From: Lachnospiraceae bacterium
GTDB lineage: Bacteria > Bacillota > Clostridia > Lachnospirales > Lachnospiraceae
Assembly: GCA_021153325.1 (NCBI GenBank)
Contig: JAGKTQ010000004.1
Location: forward strand, 59,614-123,613
Length of the DNA: 64,000 bases
Direction: 5' to 3'
This document shows positions 33,374 to 40,691 of this stretch, piece after piece. Position 1 is the first letter of the stretch. Each line of letters starts with the position of its first letter. The position numbers were made by a program, and so were the translations under genes. Under the pieces are notes generated by a model. It did no database searches and was not told where the DNA came from. It was given only the letters and a program-made list of their open reading frames with translations.

Positions 33374-33685
33374 AACTTTGGCTATTCGCAGTAAAGTTTC
33401 TAGTTTTGCAGAATCCATTCCTTTAATAGTGTTGAGCAATTCTTTTTCTGTAACGGAAGTTGCAGTATTATATTCGTTTTCTAATAAATAATCTAATGTA
33501 ACATTTAAAGCATTACATATATTTACAAGCAAAGTTAAGCTGATTTTAACCTTGTTAGTTTCGACATTGGAAACATGACTAACATTTACCCCGGTTACAT
33601 TAGCGAGATATTCTTGTGTTAAATGTTTTTCGGTACGGATTTCCTTAATTCGCTGACCGATAAAAGCAAAATCTAATTCGTTCAT
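33368..33685 (-). CDS. XRE-family transcriptional regulator
   Basis: A 105-residue protein with an N-terminal Cro/C1-type HTH (residues ~8-65; I-R-T-E-K-H-L-T-Q-E-Y-L-A, V-S-H-V-S-N-V-E-T) and a short C-terminal helical tail. It is transcribed against the small-gene operon and divergently from the gene at 33801. The 115-base AT-rich gap between them probably holds its operators. It is a likely element-maintenance or excision regulator. Confidence 0.88.
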   Translation of the reverse strand: MNELDFAFIGQRIKEIRTEKHLTQEYLANVTGVNVSHVSNVETNKVKISLTLLVNICNALNVTLDYLLENEYNTATSVTEKELLNTIKGMDSAKLETLLRIAKVL

Positions 33686-33800
33686 ACAGATTTACCACCT
33701 ATCAAAATATTATCTTAATTGTAATATTTGTTTAGTTGCAGTATAATAATTCATAACTAGAAAAAATATAGTTACAAATTAACGATAAGGAGAGTATTTT

Positions 33801-34484
33801 ATGAGAAACAGTTCTTATGAATATCAGGTATTAGAAGCAATTATTGATGAACCAAGAGCAATGGATTATAAGTATCAACAGTCTAAGGCTGCCAATAGAC
33901 TTACTGATATATGTAACCAAATAATAAATCCATTGATTGATTATGAAGTAGATAATAATACAGTAAAAAAATTGAAATTGAATATAGAAACAAAAAAAGA
34001 AAGATGTCGATTACAAGGCGATTATGGAATCTGTTTATTGGATAATATTTATTTTGAACTTTACAAATATGATATTATAAAAAGTATATTTGATTTGATG
34101 AAAGAACTAGACGAAGAATTGATAAATATGGATTACGAAGCTTTTATAAAAGTCATGCTGAAATACTGTCAAGATAGTTTTGTAGATTGTCAAGATTTTA
34201 TGGATAAAAATCCAAAGTCTAGGATGACATTGCAAAGATATAATGCTATGAATATTCAAGATAGAGAATATGCTTATGTATTAAGTTTTTTGAAAACAAA
34301 TACAGCAATAGATACTATGCAAAAAATATTACATGGAAGAATAGAGTTAAATCGACGTGTGACTACATGGTATAAAGTGATTGATGAAGTTCCATTATGG
34401 TCTAGTGATAAGAAAGCTGTTTTTGATAGAGTAATTACAAAAGCGGTTGATGGAAAGCTATCTGCTATGTATAAAAATATTTAG
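33801..34484 (+). CDS. Unknown element protein, 227 residues
   Basis: A mostly helical soluble protein, rich in charged residues, with no signal peptide, membrane segment or motif that I recognise. It starts after GATAAGGAGAG and ends just before a strong terminator, so it is a single-gene unit divergent from the XRE regulator. That arrangement is common for regulator-controlled accessory or defence genes, but nothing in the sequence shows which. Confidence 0.65.
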   Translation: MRNSSYEYQVLEAIIDEPRAMDYKYQQSKAANRLTDICNQIINPLIDYEVDNNTVKKLKLNIETKKERCRLQGDYGICLLDNIYFELYKYDIIKSIFDLMKELDEELINMDYEAFIKVMLKYCQDSFVDCQDFMDKNPKSRMTLQRYNAMNIQDREYAYVLSFLKTNTAIDTMQKILHGRIELNRRVTTWYKVIDEVPLWSSDKKAVFDRVITKAVDGKLSAMYKNI

Positions 34485-34502
34485 TGATATAAAAGAACCG
34501 GG

Positions 34503-34541
34503 TGGAGTACCTACTTTTAACAGAGTAGATACTCCATTTTT
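34503..34541 (+). terminator. Rho-independent terminator
   Basis: TGGAGTACCTACT (34503-34515) pairs with AGTAGATACTCCA (34524-34536) with one mismatch, followed by a T6 run. Confidence 0.9.
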
Positions 34542-34670
34542 TGTTGGTAATGTCTTGTTTATAGGTTAAAAATAGGCATTCATTTAAAGGTAAATTAGCT
34601 TGTGTTTTGGTGGTGCTCTTTAATATACTTATAGAAAAGCAAATGTGTAATATGGTCTTGTAATTAAGCT

Positions 34671-34701
34671 ATATAAGTAGCGTCCGAACAGACGGAGTTT
34701 T
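34671..34701 (+). repeat. Leader repeat, copy 2
   Basis: Matches 31054-31084 at about 25 of 31 bases (ATATAAGTAG, CGAACAG, GAGTTTT blocks). The remaining leader to 34814 holds two more small hairpins, AAACCC/GGGTTT (34720-34742) and CACCCC/GGGGTG (34763-34778), the second just before the ribosome site. Confidence 0.55.
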
Positions 34702-34814
34702 CGGTGCTGTTATGTCTTAAAACCCCTTATTTTATTGGGTTTCTATGTTAAATACTGATTACCACCCCTACCGGGGTGTCTATACAAAATATTATTATAC
34801 AACAGGAGGATGAT

Positions 34815-36293
34815 ATGATTCATACATTTACATTAGCTTGTAGGGTTGACTATTCTATAATAAATGAGCAATCCTTTTTAAAACAGATATATACTATTCC
34901 CCATTTGGATGAATCAAAAAAAGGTAATAAGAAATTAGTGTTCTTAAATGATAAGTTGTCAGCAACATTATCTAAAGATGAAATGGAATCCATGCCGTTA
35001 GTCTATTATGAGCATATCAATCATAAGACTAAAGGAAAAGTAACCGGGTATGATGATTATGTTGTTGTTGAAATTAACTATCAGAAATCGCTAGCAAATA
35101 AAAAGTATTTTGCAACACCAGTTCCTAACATGAAATATGCTATGTTACAAGCCATTATGGATTTAGTCTGTAAAGCAATGCCTGTAATGAATAAACTTAA
35201 TACTATACGGACAGAATTGGTTCGAGAATTACGGAAACATTATCAGCTGATAAATAACAGAATATGTACGCTTTCAGAGCTTGAGTTGTTTTCGGAAATG
35301 GTAACAGCACCAAGTCCATATATACAGAAGATATTGCATCATTGGTTTACAGATGAAAGTATGCAGATTCTTTCAACACCAACAGTGAGTGATAAGGCGA
35401 AAATGACAGTAATAAATTCGTCATTATCATTCTTGAACCTGTTTAAAGTGCGTAGAATAGATTATGCGTTGGACATTCTGACAGATTATAAAGATATTTA
35501 TATGGATTTATTAGCACAAGGTATATTGCCACCCAATATGAAGAAAAAGCATATAATATATTATGGTACAGATGAAAATGGTGATGCTTTTGTTCAAAGT
35601 AAACAAGCCAAAACATACAGTGTCAGCATAAATTTCTATGATAAAGAAAAAGAAATGATGGATAAAGGAGAAACCATATTCCCGGAAGATTCTCAAAAGA
35701 TACATAATACTTTAAGATTGGAAATCCAAGTTCATAGGAGAAGAATCAATTATCTTATAGGTAAAGATAGCAATACAGTTGAAGAACGTTTATTAAAGGA
35801 TGTAATGGATGGTGTTGTTGAAGAACAGGAATTAAGCTATTACTTTTCAAAGGTTATTGGTGGTGGACAGTATTTCACATATACAAATGCAATCCAACTT
35901 ATCCAAAATAGTAAGTTCAAAGCAGATAAACGTCAAAAGTTATGTAAGGTAATTGGGTATGTAGCGAAGTATCATGGAATTAGCATCTTTTTGGATAGGG
36001 TTAAGGATGGAACAATTACAGATTGTGGAAAATTAAAAACAGTTCAAGGTTATTTAAGAGACCTACAAAATATGGGTATAAACCCGGTAACAATTTCTAG
36101 GAGAGATGAAAGTGTTATGAAGAAGATAACACCAACATACCAAGTAAGTAACGTTGGTAATTATGTGCATGGTGTAGATTACTTATTGAATCCATGTACC
36201 TATTTAGAAATGCAGTTACAGAAAGAACAATATATACAAGACGAACTGATGAATCCAAATTCAGCATTAGTTTGTGCAATCGAACAAGAGTAG
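34815..36293 (+). CDS. Putative replication-initiation protein (rolling-circle/gene II-like)
   Basis: A 492-residue protein. The region V-R-R-I-D-Y-A-L-D-I near residue 215, Y-S-V-S-I-N-F-Y-D-K-E-K-E near 275 and L-R-L-E-I-Q-V-H-R-R-R-I near 300 resemble the spaced motifs of phage/plasmid gene II/X-type (Phage_CRI) initiators, which nick single-stranded-type origins. The match is by pattern only, and no catalytic Tyr can be assigned with certainty. The ATG at 34815 is chosen because AGGAGG lies 5 bases upstream. If right, the excised element could replicate by rolling circle. An alternative is a relaxase-like protein. Confidence 0.55.
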   Translation: MIHTFTLACRVDYSIINEQSFLKQIYTIPHLDESKKGNKKLVFLNDKLSATLSKDEMESMPLVYYEHINHKTKGKVTGYDDYVVVEINYQKSLANKKYFATPVPNMKYAMLQAIMDLVCKAMPVMNKLNTIRTELVRELRKHYQLINNRICTLSELELFSEMVTAPSPYIQKILHHWFTDESMQILSTPTVSDKAKMTVINSSLSFLNLFKVRRIDYALDILTDYKDIYMDLLAQGILPPNMKKKHIIYYGTDENGDAFVQSKQAKTYSVSINFYDKEKEMMDKGETIFPEDSQKIHNTLRLEIQVHRRRINYLIGKDSNTVEERLLKDVMDGVVEEQELSYYFSKVIGGGQYFTYTNAIQLIQNSKFKADKRQKLCKVIGYVAKYHGISIFLDRVKDGTITDCGKLKTVQGYLRDLQNMGINPVTISRRDESVMKKITPTYQVSNVGNYVHGVDYLLNPCTYLEMQLQKEQYIQDELMNPNSALVCAIEQE

Positions 36294-36319
36294 AGAGGTC
36301 AAAAGACTTCTCTATTTTT
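36292..36319 (+). terminator. Rho-independent terminator of the Rep-like gene
   Basis: AGAGAGGTC pairs with GACTTCTCT around AAAA, followed by ATTTTTA. The stem starts inside the stop codon. Confidence 0.75.
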
Positions 36320-36338
36320 ATGAAAGGAAGTGAAAATA

Positions 36339-36426
36339 ATGGGTGAAAACAGAATAAGAACACCAACAAAAAATGATTTATGATATGGCTAAAACCATTG
36401 ATTTTGCTGGGATTGTAGAACTTTAA
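36339..36426 (+). pseudogene. Short broken frame near the right end of the element
   Basis: An ATG with a GAAAGGAAG ribosome site opens M-G-E-N-R-I-R-T-P-T-K and then stops after two more codons. Removing one A from the A6 run at 36368-36373 extends it to K-M-I-Y-D-M-A-K-T-I-D-F-A-G-I-V-E-L. It may be the stub of a small element gene; the origin is not recognised. Confidence 0.35.
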
Positions 36427-36429
36427 GTA

Positions 36430-36505
36430 TGACACAAAAAGAGAGTTCCACTTTTGGATGATTTTAAGGCTTGTAGGTGGTGGTGTGCCACAATTATGAC
36501 ACAAT
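36430..36505 (+). promoter_or_regulatory. Right cluster of TGACACAA arm-type integrase sites
   Basis: TGACACAA at 36430 and 36497 and a variant TGCCACAA at 36486. The pair 36486/36497 is spaced 11 bases, as on the left, and the surrounding 20 bases match the left pair at 18 positions. This fits integrase arm sites in attR. Confidence 0.65.
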
Positions 36506-36534
36506 GGATGAGTGTGTAAGGCTTTTTAAGGGTA

Positions 36535-36566
36535 TATAAAAGAGGATAGCCAATAAATGACTATCC
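36535..36566 (-). terminator. Rho-independent terminator of the rubrerythrin gene
   Basis: On the minus strand, GGATAG and CTATCC (36544-36549, 36561-36566) form the stem, with an inner CA/TG, followed by TCTTTTAT. Confidence 0.7.
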
Positions 36567-36597
36567 CCGGTTAAATGCTTTATTTTAAGCGGTTTTC

Positions 36598-37140
36598 TTA
36601 TGCGTTGAAGTAACGTTTGAGTAATCCTTCAAAAGCCTTTCCGTGTCTTGCCTCGTCTCTAGCCATTTCATGCACGGTATCATGAATAGCGTCTAAGTTC
36701 TGTTCTTTTGCACGTTTTGCAAGATCTGCTTTTCCTAATGTAGCGCCGTTTTCCGCTTCAATACGCATTTCCAGATTTTTCTTTGTAGAGTCTGTTACAA
36801 CTTCGCCGAGTAATTCTGCAAATTTAGCAGCATGTTCTGCTTCTTCATAAGCAGCCTTTTCCCAGTATAATCCGATTTCTGGATATCCTTCTCTGTGAGC
36901 AACTCTTGCCATAGCAAGGTACATACCAACTTCTGTACATTCACCCTGGAAATTAGCACGAAGATCCATGATAATATCTTCGCTAACACCCTGTGCTACA
37001 CCTACAACATGTTCTGCAGCCCATGTCATTTCACCACTCTGAGCAGCAAATTTTTCTGCTGGTGCATTACAAACTGGACATTTCTCTGGTGCTGCATCTC
37101 CTTCATGAACATAACCACATACCTGACATACAAATTTCAT
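36598..37140 (-). CDS. Reverse rubrerythrin
   Basis: A 180-residue non-heme iron protein. The rubredoxin-like centre is at the N-terminus (C-Q-V-C-G-Y and C-P-V-C, residues 5-24) and the four-helix di-iron domain follows (G-E-C-T-E-V, E-E-A-E-H-A, D-E-A-R-H-G). This reversed order defines the clostridial peroxide-scavenging 'reverse rubrerythrins', which pass electrons to reduce hydrogen peroxide and oxygen. It protects an anaerobe from oxidative stress. It sits next to perR, its usual regulator. Its 3' end borders the mobile element, which may have replaced its last codons. Confidence 0.93.
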   Translation of the reverse strand: MKFVCQVCGYVHEGDAAPEKCPVCNAPAEKFAAQSGEMTWAAEHVVGVAQGVSEDIIMDLRANFQGECTEVGMYLAMARVAHREGYPEIGLYWEKAAYEEAEHAAKFAELLGEVVTDSTKKNLEMRIEAENGATLGKADLAKRAKEQNLDAIHDTVHEMARDEARHGKAFEGLLKRYFNA

Positions 37141-37234
37141 AATCTTAATCTCCTTTTCTTTTTGCTAAGACGCCTTTGGCTGTCTTTACCTATTGTTGTT
37201 AATTGTTAATAAAAGTATTTTTGTTTTTGGTATT

Positions 37235-37627
37235 TTACGACAAAGTCTTTTTGTGACAATCACCACAAATACCATAAAAATGAGTAACATGACCGGTAAT
37301 CATACCATCAAAATTTTTGCTGGCAATATCGATAATGTTATCAATACTATCCATTTCAAGGTCGATTACACTTCCGCATTCCGTACATACGAAATGGTAG
37401 TGGGGAGAAACATCAGCGTCAAAATGGTCTATACCATCGCCAACACGCAGGCGCTGAATTTCACCGATATCCGCCAACAAAGTTAAATTACGATATACGG
37501 TACCAAGACTGATATTTGGATATTGTTCCCGCACATTTGTATATACTACATCAGCAGTAGGATGATCCTTACGGGTCTTTAGAAATTCTTTAATAACTTC
37601 ACGCTGTCTGCTATATTTAAGTGCCAT
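37235..37627 (-). CDS. perR: PerR/Fur-family peroxide-sensing repressor
   Basis: A 130-residue Fur-family repressor: winged HTH (residues ~1-80; T-A-D-V-V-Y-T-N-V, S-L-G-T-V-Y-R-N-L), H-F-D-A-D-V-S-P-H-Y-H-F regulatory metal region, and structural zinc cysteines C-T-E-C-G and C-G-D-C-H. The order and the rubrerythrin neighbour favour PerR over Fur. PerR loses DNA binding when peroxide oxidises its metal-site His residues. It probably controls the rubrerythrin and itself. Confidence 0.87.
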   Translation of the reverse strand: MALKYSRQREVIKEFLKTRKDHPTADVVYTNVREQYPNISLGTVYRNLTLLADIGEIQRLRVGDGIDHFDADVSPHYHFVCTECGSVIDLEMDSIDNIIDIASKNFDGMITGHVTHFYGICGDCHKKTLS

Positions 37628-37646
37628 CGTATCTCCTTTCGATATT

Positions 37647-37693
37647 AGTAACTGTTACTGATTTTATTATAACAATTTTTTTATATATGTCAA
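37647..37693 (-). promoter_or_regulatory. perR promoter with a 13-bp palindrome
   Basis: On the minus strand, TTGACA (37688-37693) and TATAAT (37666-37671) are separated by 16 bases. AGTAACTGTTACT (37647-37659), a perfect inverted repeat with one central base, lies just downstream of the -10 and is a candidate operator for autoregulation. It is not the canonical Bacillus PerR box. Confidence 0.7.
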
Positions 37694-37850
37694 TATACTT
37701 TTTGAAAAAATTTTTAGAAACTTTTTATAAGAAAATTTTCTTAATTTTAGAAACAAGCTTCTTATATATGGTATACTTTCATATAAGAATGTATTACGAT
37801 GCCATCCATAGCGGAAACAGTAGTAATTTATAGGAAAGGCGGAAATACGA

Positions 37851-39323
37851 ATGAAATTTAAGACAAGGCTGCGGGTAACATTTATAACAATTATCATTTT
37901 GCCGCTCGTGCTTACTGCACTTGCCTTTTTTGGAATTGGTTCTTTTTTGCTTTATCATCCAACACAAAATATAGAGATTACGGAAATTGATTATTCGTTA
38001 ATGTCTGATGGAATTCAATCTTATGGACAGATAACGGAAGAACTCTATGCACAAATAAGTGAGGAGATAGAGTTACATCCTGAAAAGGCAGAAGATTTAG
38101 AGTATCTGGAAGCAAAGAATGAAGCAATTGGAAAAAGATTTTCTTATTTAATTGTAAGAAAAGATGACGAAATCTACTATTCCGGTGATAGTACTGCAGA
38201 GACTATTTTTAATAGCCTGCCGGAGTATGAGGAAGAAAAACAGGAAGATAAGATATATTATTTTAATGATGTGCAGCGTATTGTGAAACAGATTAACTTT
38301 CGTTTTTCGGATGGCTCTGAAGGAACGCTTTTTATCGTAACGCATATTAAAAGTTTGATTTCCAAAACCTTACTTATTGATATGATCATTGCGATTGTGC
38401 TGATTCTTGTATTTACAAGTCTTATGCTGACGCGTTGGATTCATAAGGGGGTATTCCTTCCGGTAAATGAATTGAATACTGCGATGCAGAATATTGCGGA
38501 AGGCAATTTTGAATACCGGCTTTCGGTAGAAGGAAAAGGCGAGATCGGAGAGCTGTATCAAAACTATGAAGAGATGCGTCTGCGCCTGAAAGAGTCGGCA
38601 GAAGAAAAAGTACAGCAGGAGAAGCAGAACAGAGAGCTTATCAGCAATATTTCCCACGATCTGAAGACACCGATCACAGCGATCAAAGGTTATGTGGAAG
38701 GGATTATGGACGGGGTAGCAGATACACCGGAAAAGATGGATAAATATATTCGTACAGTTTATAACAAAGCAAACGATATGGACAGGCTCATCAATGAGCT
38801 GACTATTTATTCGGGAATCAATTCAAATCGCATACCTTATAATTTTCATCGTATTAATGTAGCGGATTATTTTAAAGACTGTGTAGAAGATGTAGGGCTG
38901 GATTTGGATTCTAAAAATATTGAACTGAATTATTCGAATCTTGTAGACCCTGATGTAGTCGTCATTGCAGACCCGGAACAGATGAAGCGAGTCATCAATA
39001 ATATTATTGGAAACAGCGTGAAATATATGGACAAGGAGCATGGAGTTATCGACATTCGTATTTTGGATGAGATTGATTCTATCCGGGTGGAAATTGAGGA
39101 TAATGGAAAAGGAATAGCTGCGAAAGATCTGCCGAATATATTTGAACGATTCTATCGTACGGATTCTTCCAGAAATTCTTCCAAGGGAGGCAGTGGTATT
39201 GGATTGTCCATTGTGAAGAAGATTGTGGAAGATCACGGAGGTTATATTTGGGCAACAAGTAAAGAAGGCGAAGGAACCTGTATGCATTTTGTTTTAAGAA
39301 AATATTCAGAAACGAAAATGTAA
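37851..39323 (+). CDS. Sensor histidine kinase
   Basis: A 490-residue membrane kinase: TM1 at ~12-34, an extracytoplasmic sensor of ~140 residues, TM2 at ~175-195, a HAMP domain (~197-250), HisKA with the phosphorylated His in I-S-H-D-L-K-T-P near residue 268, and an HATPase domain (D-N-G-K-G-I, G-G-S-G-I-G-L-S). It should phosphorylate the OmpR-type regulator encoded 44 bases downstream. Having the kinase gene first is less common than the reverse order. The signal is unknown. Confidence 0.93.
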   Translation: MKFKTRLRVTFITIIILPLVLTALAFFGIGSFLLYHPTQNIEITEIDYSLMSDGIQSYGQITEELYAQISEEIELHPEKAEDLEYLEAKNEAIGKRFSYLIVRKDDEIYYSGDSTAETIFNSLPEYEEEKQEDKIYYFNDVQRIVKQINFRFSDGSEGTLFIVTHIKSLISKTLLIDMIIAIVLILVFTSLMLTRWIHKGVFLPVNELNTAMQNIAEGNFEYRLSVEGKGEIGELYQNYEEMRLRLKESAEEKVQQEKQNRELISNISHDLKTPITAIKGYVEGIMDGVADTPEKMDKYIRTVYNKANDMDRLINELTIYSGINSNRIPYNFHRINVADYFKDCVEDVGLDLDSKNIELNYSNLVDPDVVVIADPEQMKRVINNIIGNSVKYMDKEHGVIDIRILDEIDSIRVEIEDNGKGIAAKDLPNIFERFYRTDSSRNSSKGGSGIGLSIVKKIVEDHGGYIWATSKEGEGTCMHFVLRKYSETKM

Positions 39324-39367
39324 GCAGTAAATATAAGGAAATGTAAAAGTTTGGAAAGGAAGAAACT

Positions 39368-40057
39368 ATGAGTAAAATTTTAATTATCGAAGATGAAGAA
39401 GCAATTGCAGATTTGGAGAAAGACTATCTGGAGTTAAGTGATTTTGAAGTTACGATCGAAAATGCCGGTGATGTAGGACTTGCTACTGCATTGAGCGGTG
39501 ATTTTGATCTGATCATTTTGGATCTTATGTTACCGGGAATGGATGGATTTGAAGTATGTAAAAGAATCCGTGAAGAAAAAAATGTACCAATTTTAATGGT
39601 ATCTGCCAAAAAAGATGATATTGATAAGATCAGAGGACTTGGACTGGGGGCAGATGACTACATGACAAAACCATTTAGCCCAAGTGAACTGGTAGCGAGA
39701 GTAAAAGCGCATATGGCACGTTATGACCGACTTGTTGGAACAAATCAAAAGGAAAATGACATTGTGGAAATACGAGGAATCCGCATTGATAAAACAGCAA
39801 GACGAGTTTATGTGAATGGGGAAGAGAAAAATTTCACAACGAAAGAATTTGATTTGCTGACTTTTCTTGCAGAACATCCGAATCACGTTTACACAAAAGA
39901 AGAGCTGTTCCGCGAAATCTGGGATATGGATTCTATCGGGGATATTGCAACGGTTACGGTTCATATTAAAAAGATTCGTGAGAAGATTGAATTTGATACA
40001 GCAAAGCCACAATACATTGAAACAATTTGGGGTGTAGGATATCGGTTTAAGGTGTAA
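39368..40057 (+). CDS. OmpR-family response regulator
   Basis: A 229-residue regulator with a receiver domain (acidic pocket E-D-E-E, phospho-Asp in I-L-D-L-M-L-P near residue 52, K in M-T-K-P-F) and an OmpR/PhoB winged HTH (F-T-T-K-E-F-D-L-L...W-G-V-G-Y-R-F-K-V). It is the partner of the kinase just upstream. Its last 30 bases are repeated at 42180-42209, so its 3' end has probably served as an insertion target. Confidence 0.95.
   Translation: MSKILIIEDEEAIADLEKDYLELSDFEVTIENAGDVGLATALSGDFDLIILDLMLPGMDGFEVCKRIREEKNVPILMVSAKKDDIDKIRGLGLGADDYMTKPFSPSELVARVKAHMARYDRLVGTNQKENDIVEIRGIRIDKTARRVYVNGEEKNFTTKEFDLLTFLAEHPNHVYTKEELFREIWDMDSIGDIATVTVHIKKIREKIEFDTAKPQYIETIWGVGYRFKV
40028..40057 (+). repeat. 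Direct repeat (left copy), att-like, response-regulator 3' end
   Basis: TGGGGTGTnnnATATCGnTTTAAGGTGTAA, with the n positions differing between copies; 26 of 30 bases match 42180-42209. Confidence 0.75.
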
Positions 40058-40077
40058 GAGTAACTTAATAAAAGTGG

Positions 40078-40106
40078 TTGAATGTTTTAGATAAACTGTA
40101 TATAAT
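40078..40106 (+). promoter_or_regulatory. Strong promoter of the tandem-hairpin RNA
   Basis: TTGAAT (40078-40083), a 17-base spacer and a perfect TATAAT (40101-40106). Transcription should begin near 40113, at the edge of the first hairpin repeat. Confidence 0.8.
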
Positions 40107-40108
40107 AT

Positions 40109-40255
40109 AGTTAGAAGTAAATGTTTGCCGCTTGCTGATGGTGCGGGATATAAGTGATTCAGTTTGTAAATGTTCGCCACTTGCTATACAGGTGGGATAT
40201 AAATAGTATAGTTTGTAAATGTTCCCCATCGACTTATGTCGGTGGGGAATTTCTG
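40109..40255 (+). ncRNA. Type III antitoxin-like RNA: three tandem hairpin repeats
   Basis: Three units of about 49 bases: 40109-40160, 40161-40209 and 40210-40255. Each carries the shared block GTAAATGTT followed by a stem-loop, and the first two continue with GGGATATAA. The stems change but stay paired: CCGC/GCGG, CCAC/GTGG, then CCCCA and CGAC with GTCG and TGGGG. This compensation shows RNA structure is kept. Direct repeats ahead of a small toxin-like gene, with a strong promoter before and a terminator hairpin after, match the organisation of type III (ToxI/TenpI/CptI) antitoxins, which fold and neutralise an endoRNase toxin. Confidence 0.72.
40224..40253 (+). terminator. Terminator hairpin between antitoxin repeats and toxin
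   Basis: CCCCATCGAC (40224-40233) pairs with GTCGGTGGGG (40238-40247) with one mismatch, followed by AATTT. In type III systems a leaky terminator here sets the antitoxin-to-toxin ratio. Confidence 0.65.
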
Positions 40256-40268
40256 TAAGGAGGAAAGT

Positions 40269-40464
40269 TTGAAGGTACAACAGGGGTTTTCATATCATAT
40301 AAGGTCAACCAATTATGGTACATAAGGAATTAAATAAAGTCCTTGTAAAAAATTTGCAGGATGTACTTGCTATGTATGATTCAGAAGTTAAATTGTTCTT
40401 TACAAATGTGCAGGAGATTAGGCGTATTATGGAACAAGAATTGCAAGATAATCAAGGTGAATAA
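40269..40464 (+). pseudogene. CptN-like type III toxin remnant (internal deletion)
   Basis: An AAGGAGG ribosome site leads to a TTG start at 40269 and M-K-V-Q-Q-G-F-S-Y-H-I, which matches the N-terminus I recall for CptN/ToxN-type toxins of Lachnospiraceae. The frame ends after 18 residues (TAA at 40323). From 40318 a second frame, V-H-K-E-L-N-K-V-L-V-K-N-L-Q-D-V-L, continues with M-Y-D-S-E-V-K-L-F-F and ends at 40464; it looks like the C-terminal helix of the same family. The middle ~90-100 residues of a normal ~150-residue toxin are missing, so it should be inactive. The second frame also has its own ATG at 40315 (49 residues). Confidence 0.6.
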
Positions 40465-40540
40465 TTGGATTTGTGAGGAAGTTCTGACGGAAAAGCGGAC
40501 TTCCACACTTGCATTTAGATATTTTAATGATTGATGAATA

Positions 40541-40576
40541 ACCATTGTAGATAATAAAATCTACAGTGGTTTTTTG
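40541..40576 (+). terminator. Rho-independent terminator after the toxin relic
   Basis: ACCATTGTAGAT pairs with ATCTACAGTGGT (one mismatch) around AATAAA, followed by a T6 run. A weaker GGAAGT/ACTTCC hairpin lies at 40479-40506. Confidence 0.85.
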
Positions 40577-40631
40577 TTCCATGAAATAGGTATGTTTCTC
40601 GATACGATGAATAGTGGTTTATAATTGTGTA

Positions 40632-40680
40632 TTGACAATCTAACAACTGTTAGATAAAATGTACCTAACAATTGTTAGGT
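40632..40680 (+). promoter_or_regulatory. TetR-SDR promoter with two palindromic operators
   Basis: TTGACA (40632-40637), 17 bases, TAAAAT (40655-40660). Between them is ATCTAACAACTGTTAGAT (40638-40655, 16 of 18 palindromic), and ACCTAACAATTGTTAGGT (40663-40680) follows, a perfect 18-bp palindrome. They share CTAACA...TGTTAG, as expected for two TetR dimers blocking the promoter. Confidence 0.88.
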
Positions 40681-40691
40681 GGAGGCATATC

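Larger units (their letters stand above)
29588..36597. mobile_element. Integrated mobile element at a rubrerythrin locus (approximate limits)
   Basis: About 6.9 kb of accessory DNA: tyrosine integrase, broken serine recombinase, small unknown genes, XRE regulator and a Rep-like protein. Paired TGACACAA sites occur just inside both ends, and rubrerythrin 3' sequences lie at both edges. No conjugation genes are seen, so this fits an integrative mobilisable or replicating element. The exact ends cannot be fixed because no long identical direct repeat is visible. Confidence 0.75.

Noticed and set aside
34485..34814. A further small gene in the 330-base gap
   Set aside because: No frame with a ribosome site; the gap holds a terminator, a leader repeat and small hairpins only.
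37193..37486. A plus-strand frame across perR
   Set aside because: Antisense to perR, which has a full Fur-family domain; no ribosome site for the plus frame.
40109..40255. A short CRISPR array
   Set aside because: Only three units, each with an internal hairpin whose stems covary, no clear spacers and no cas genes. The promoter-repeat-terminator-toxin order fits a type III antitoxin better.
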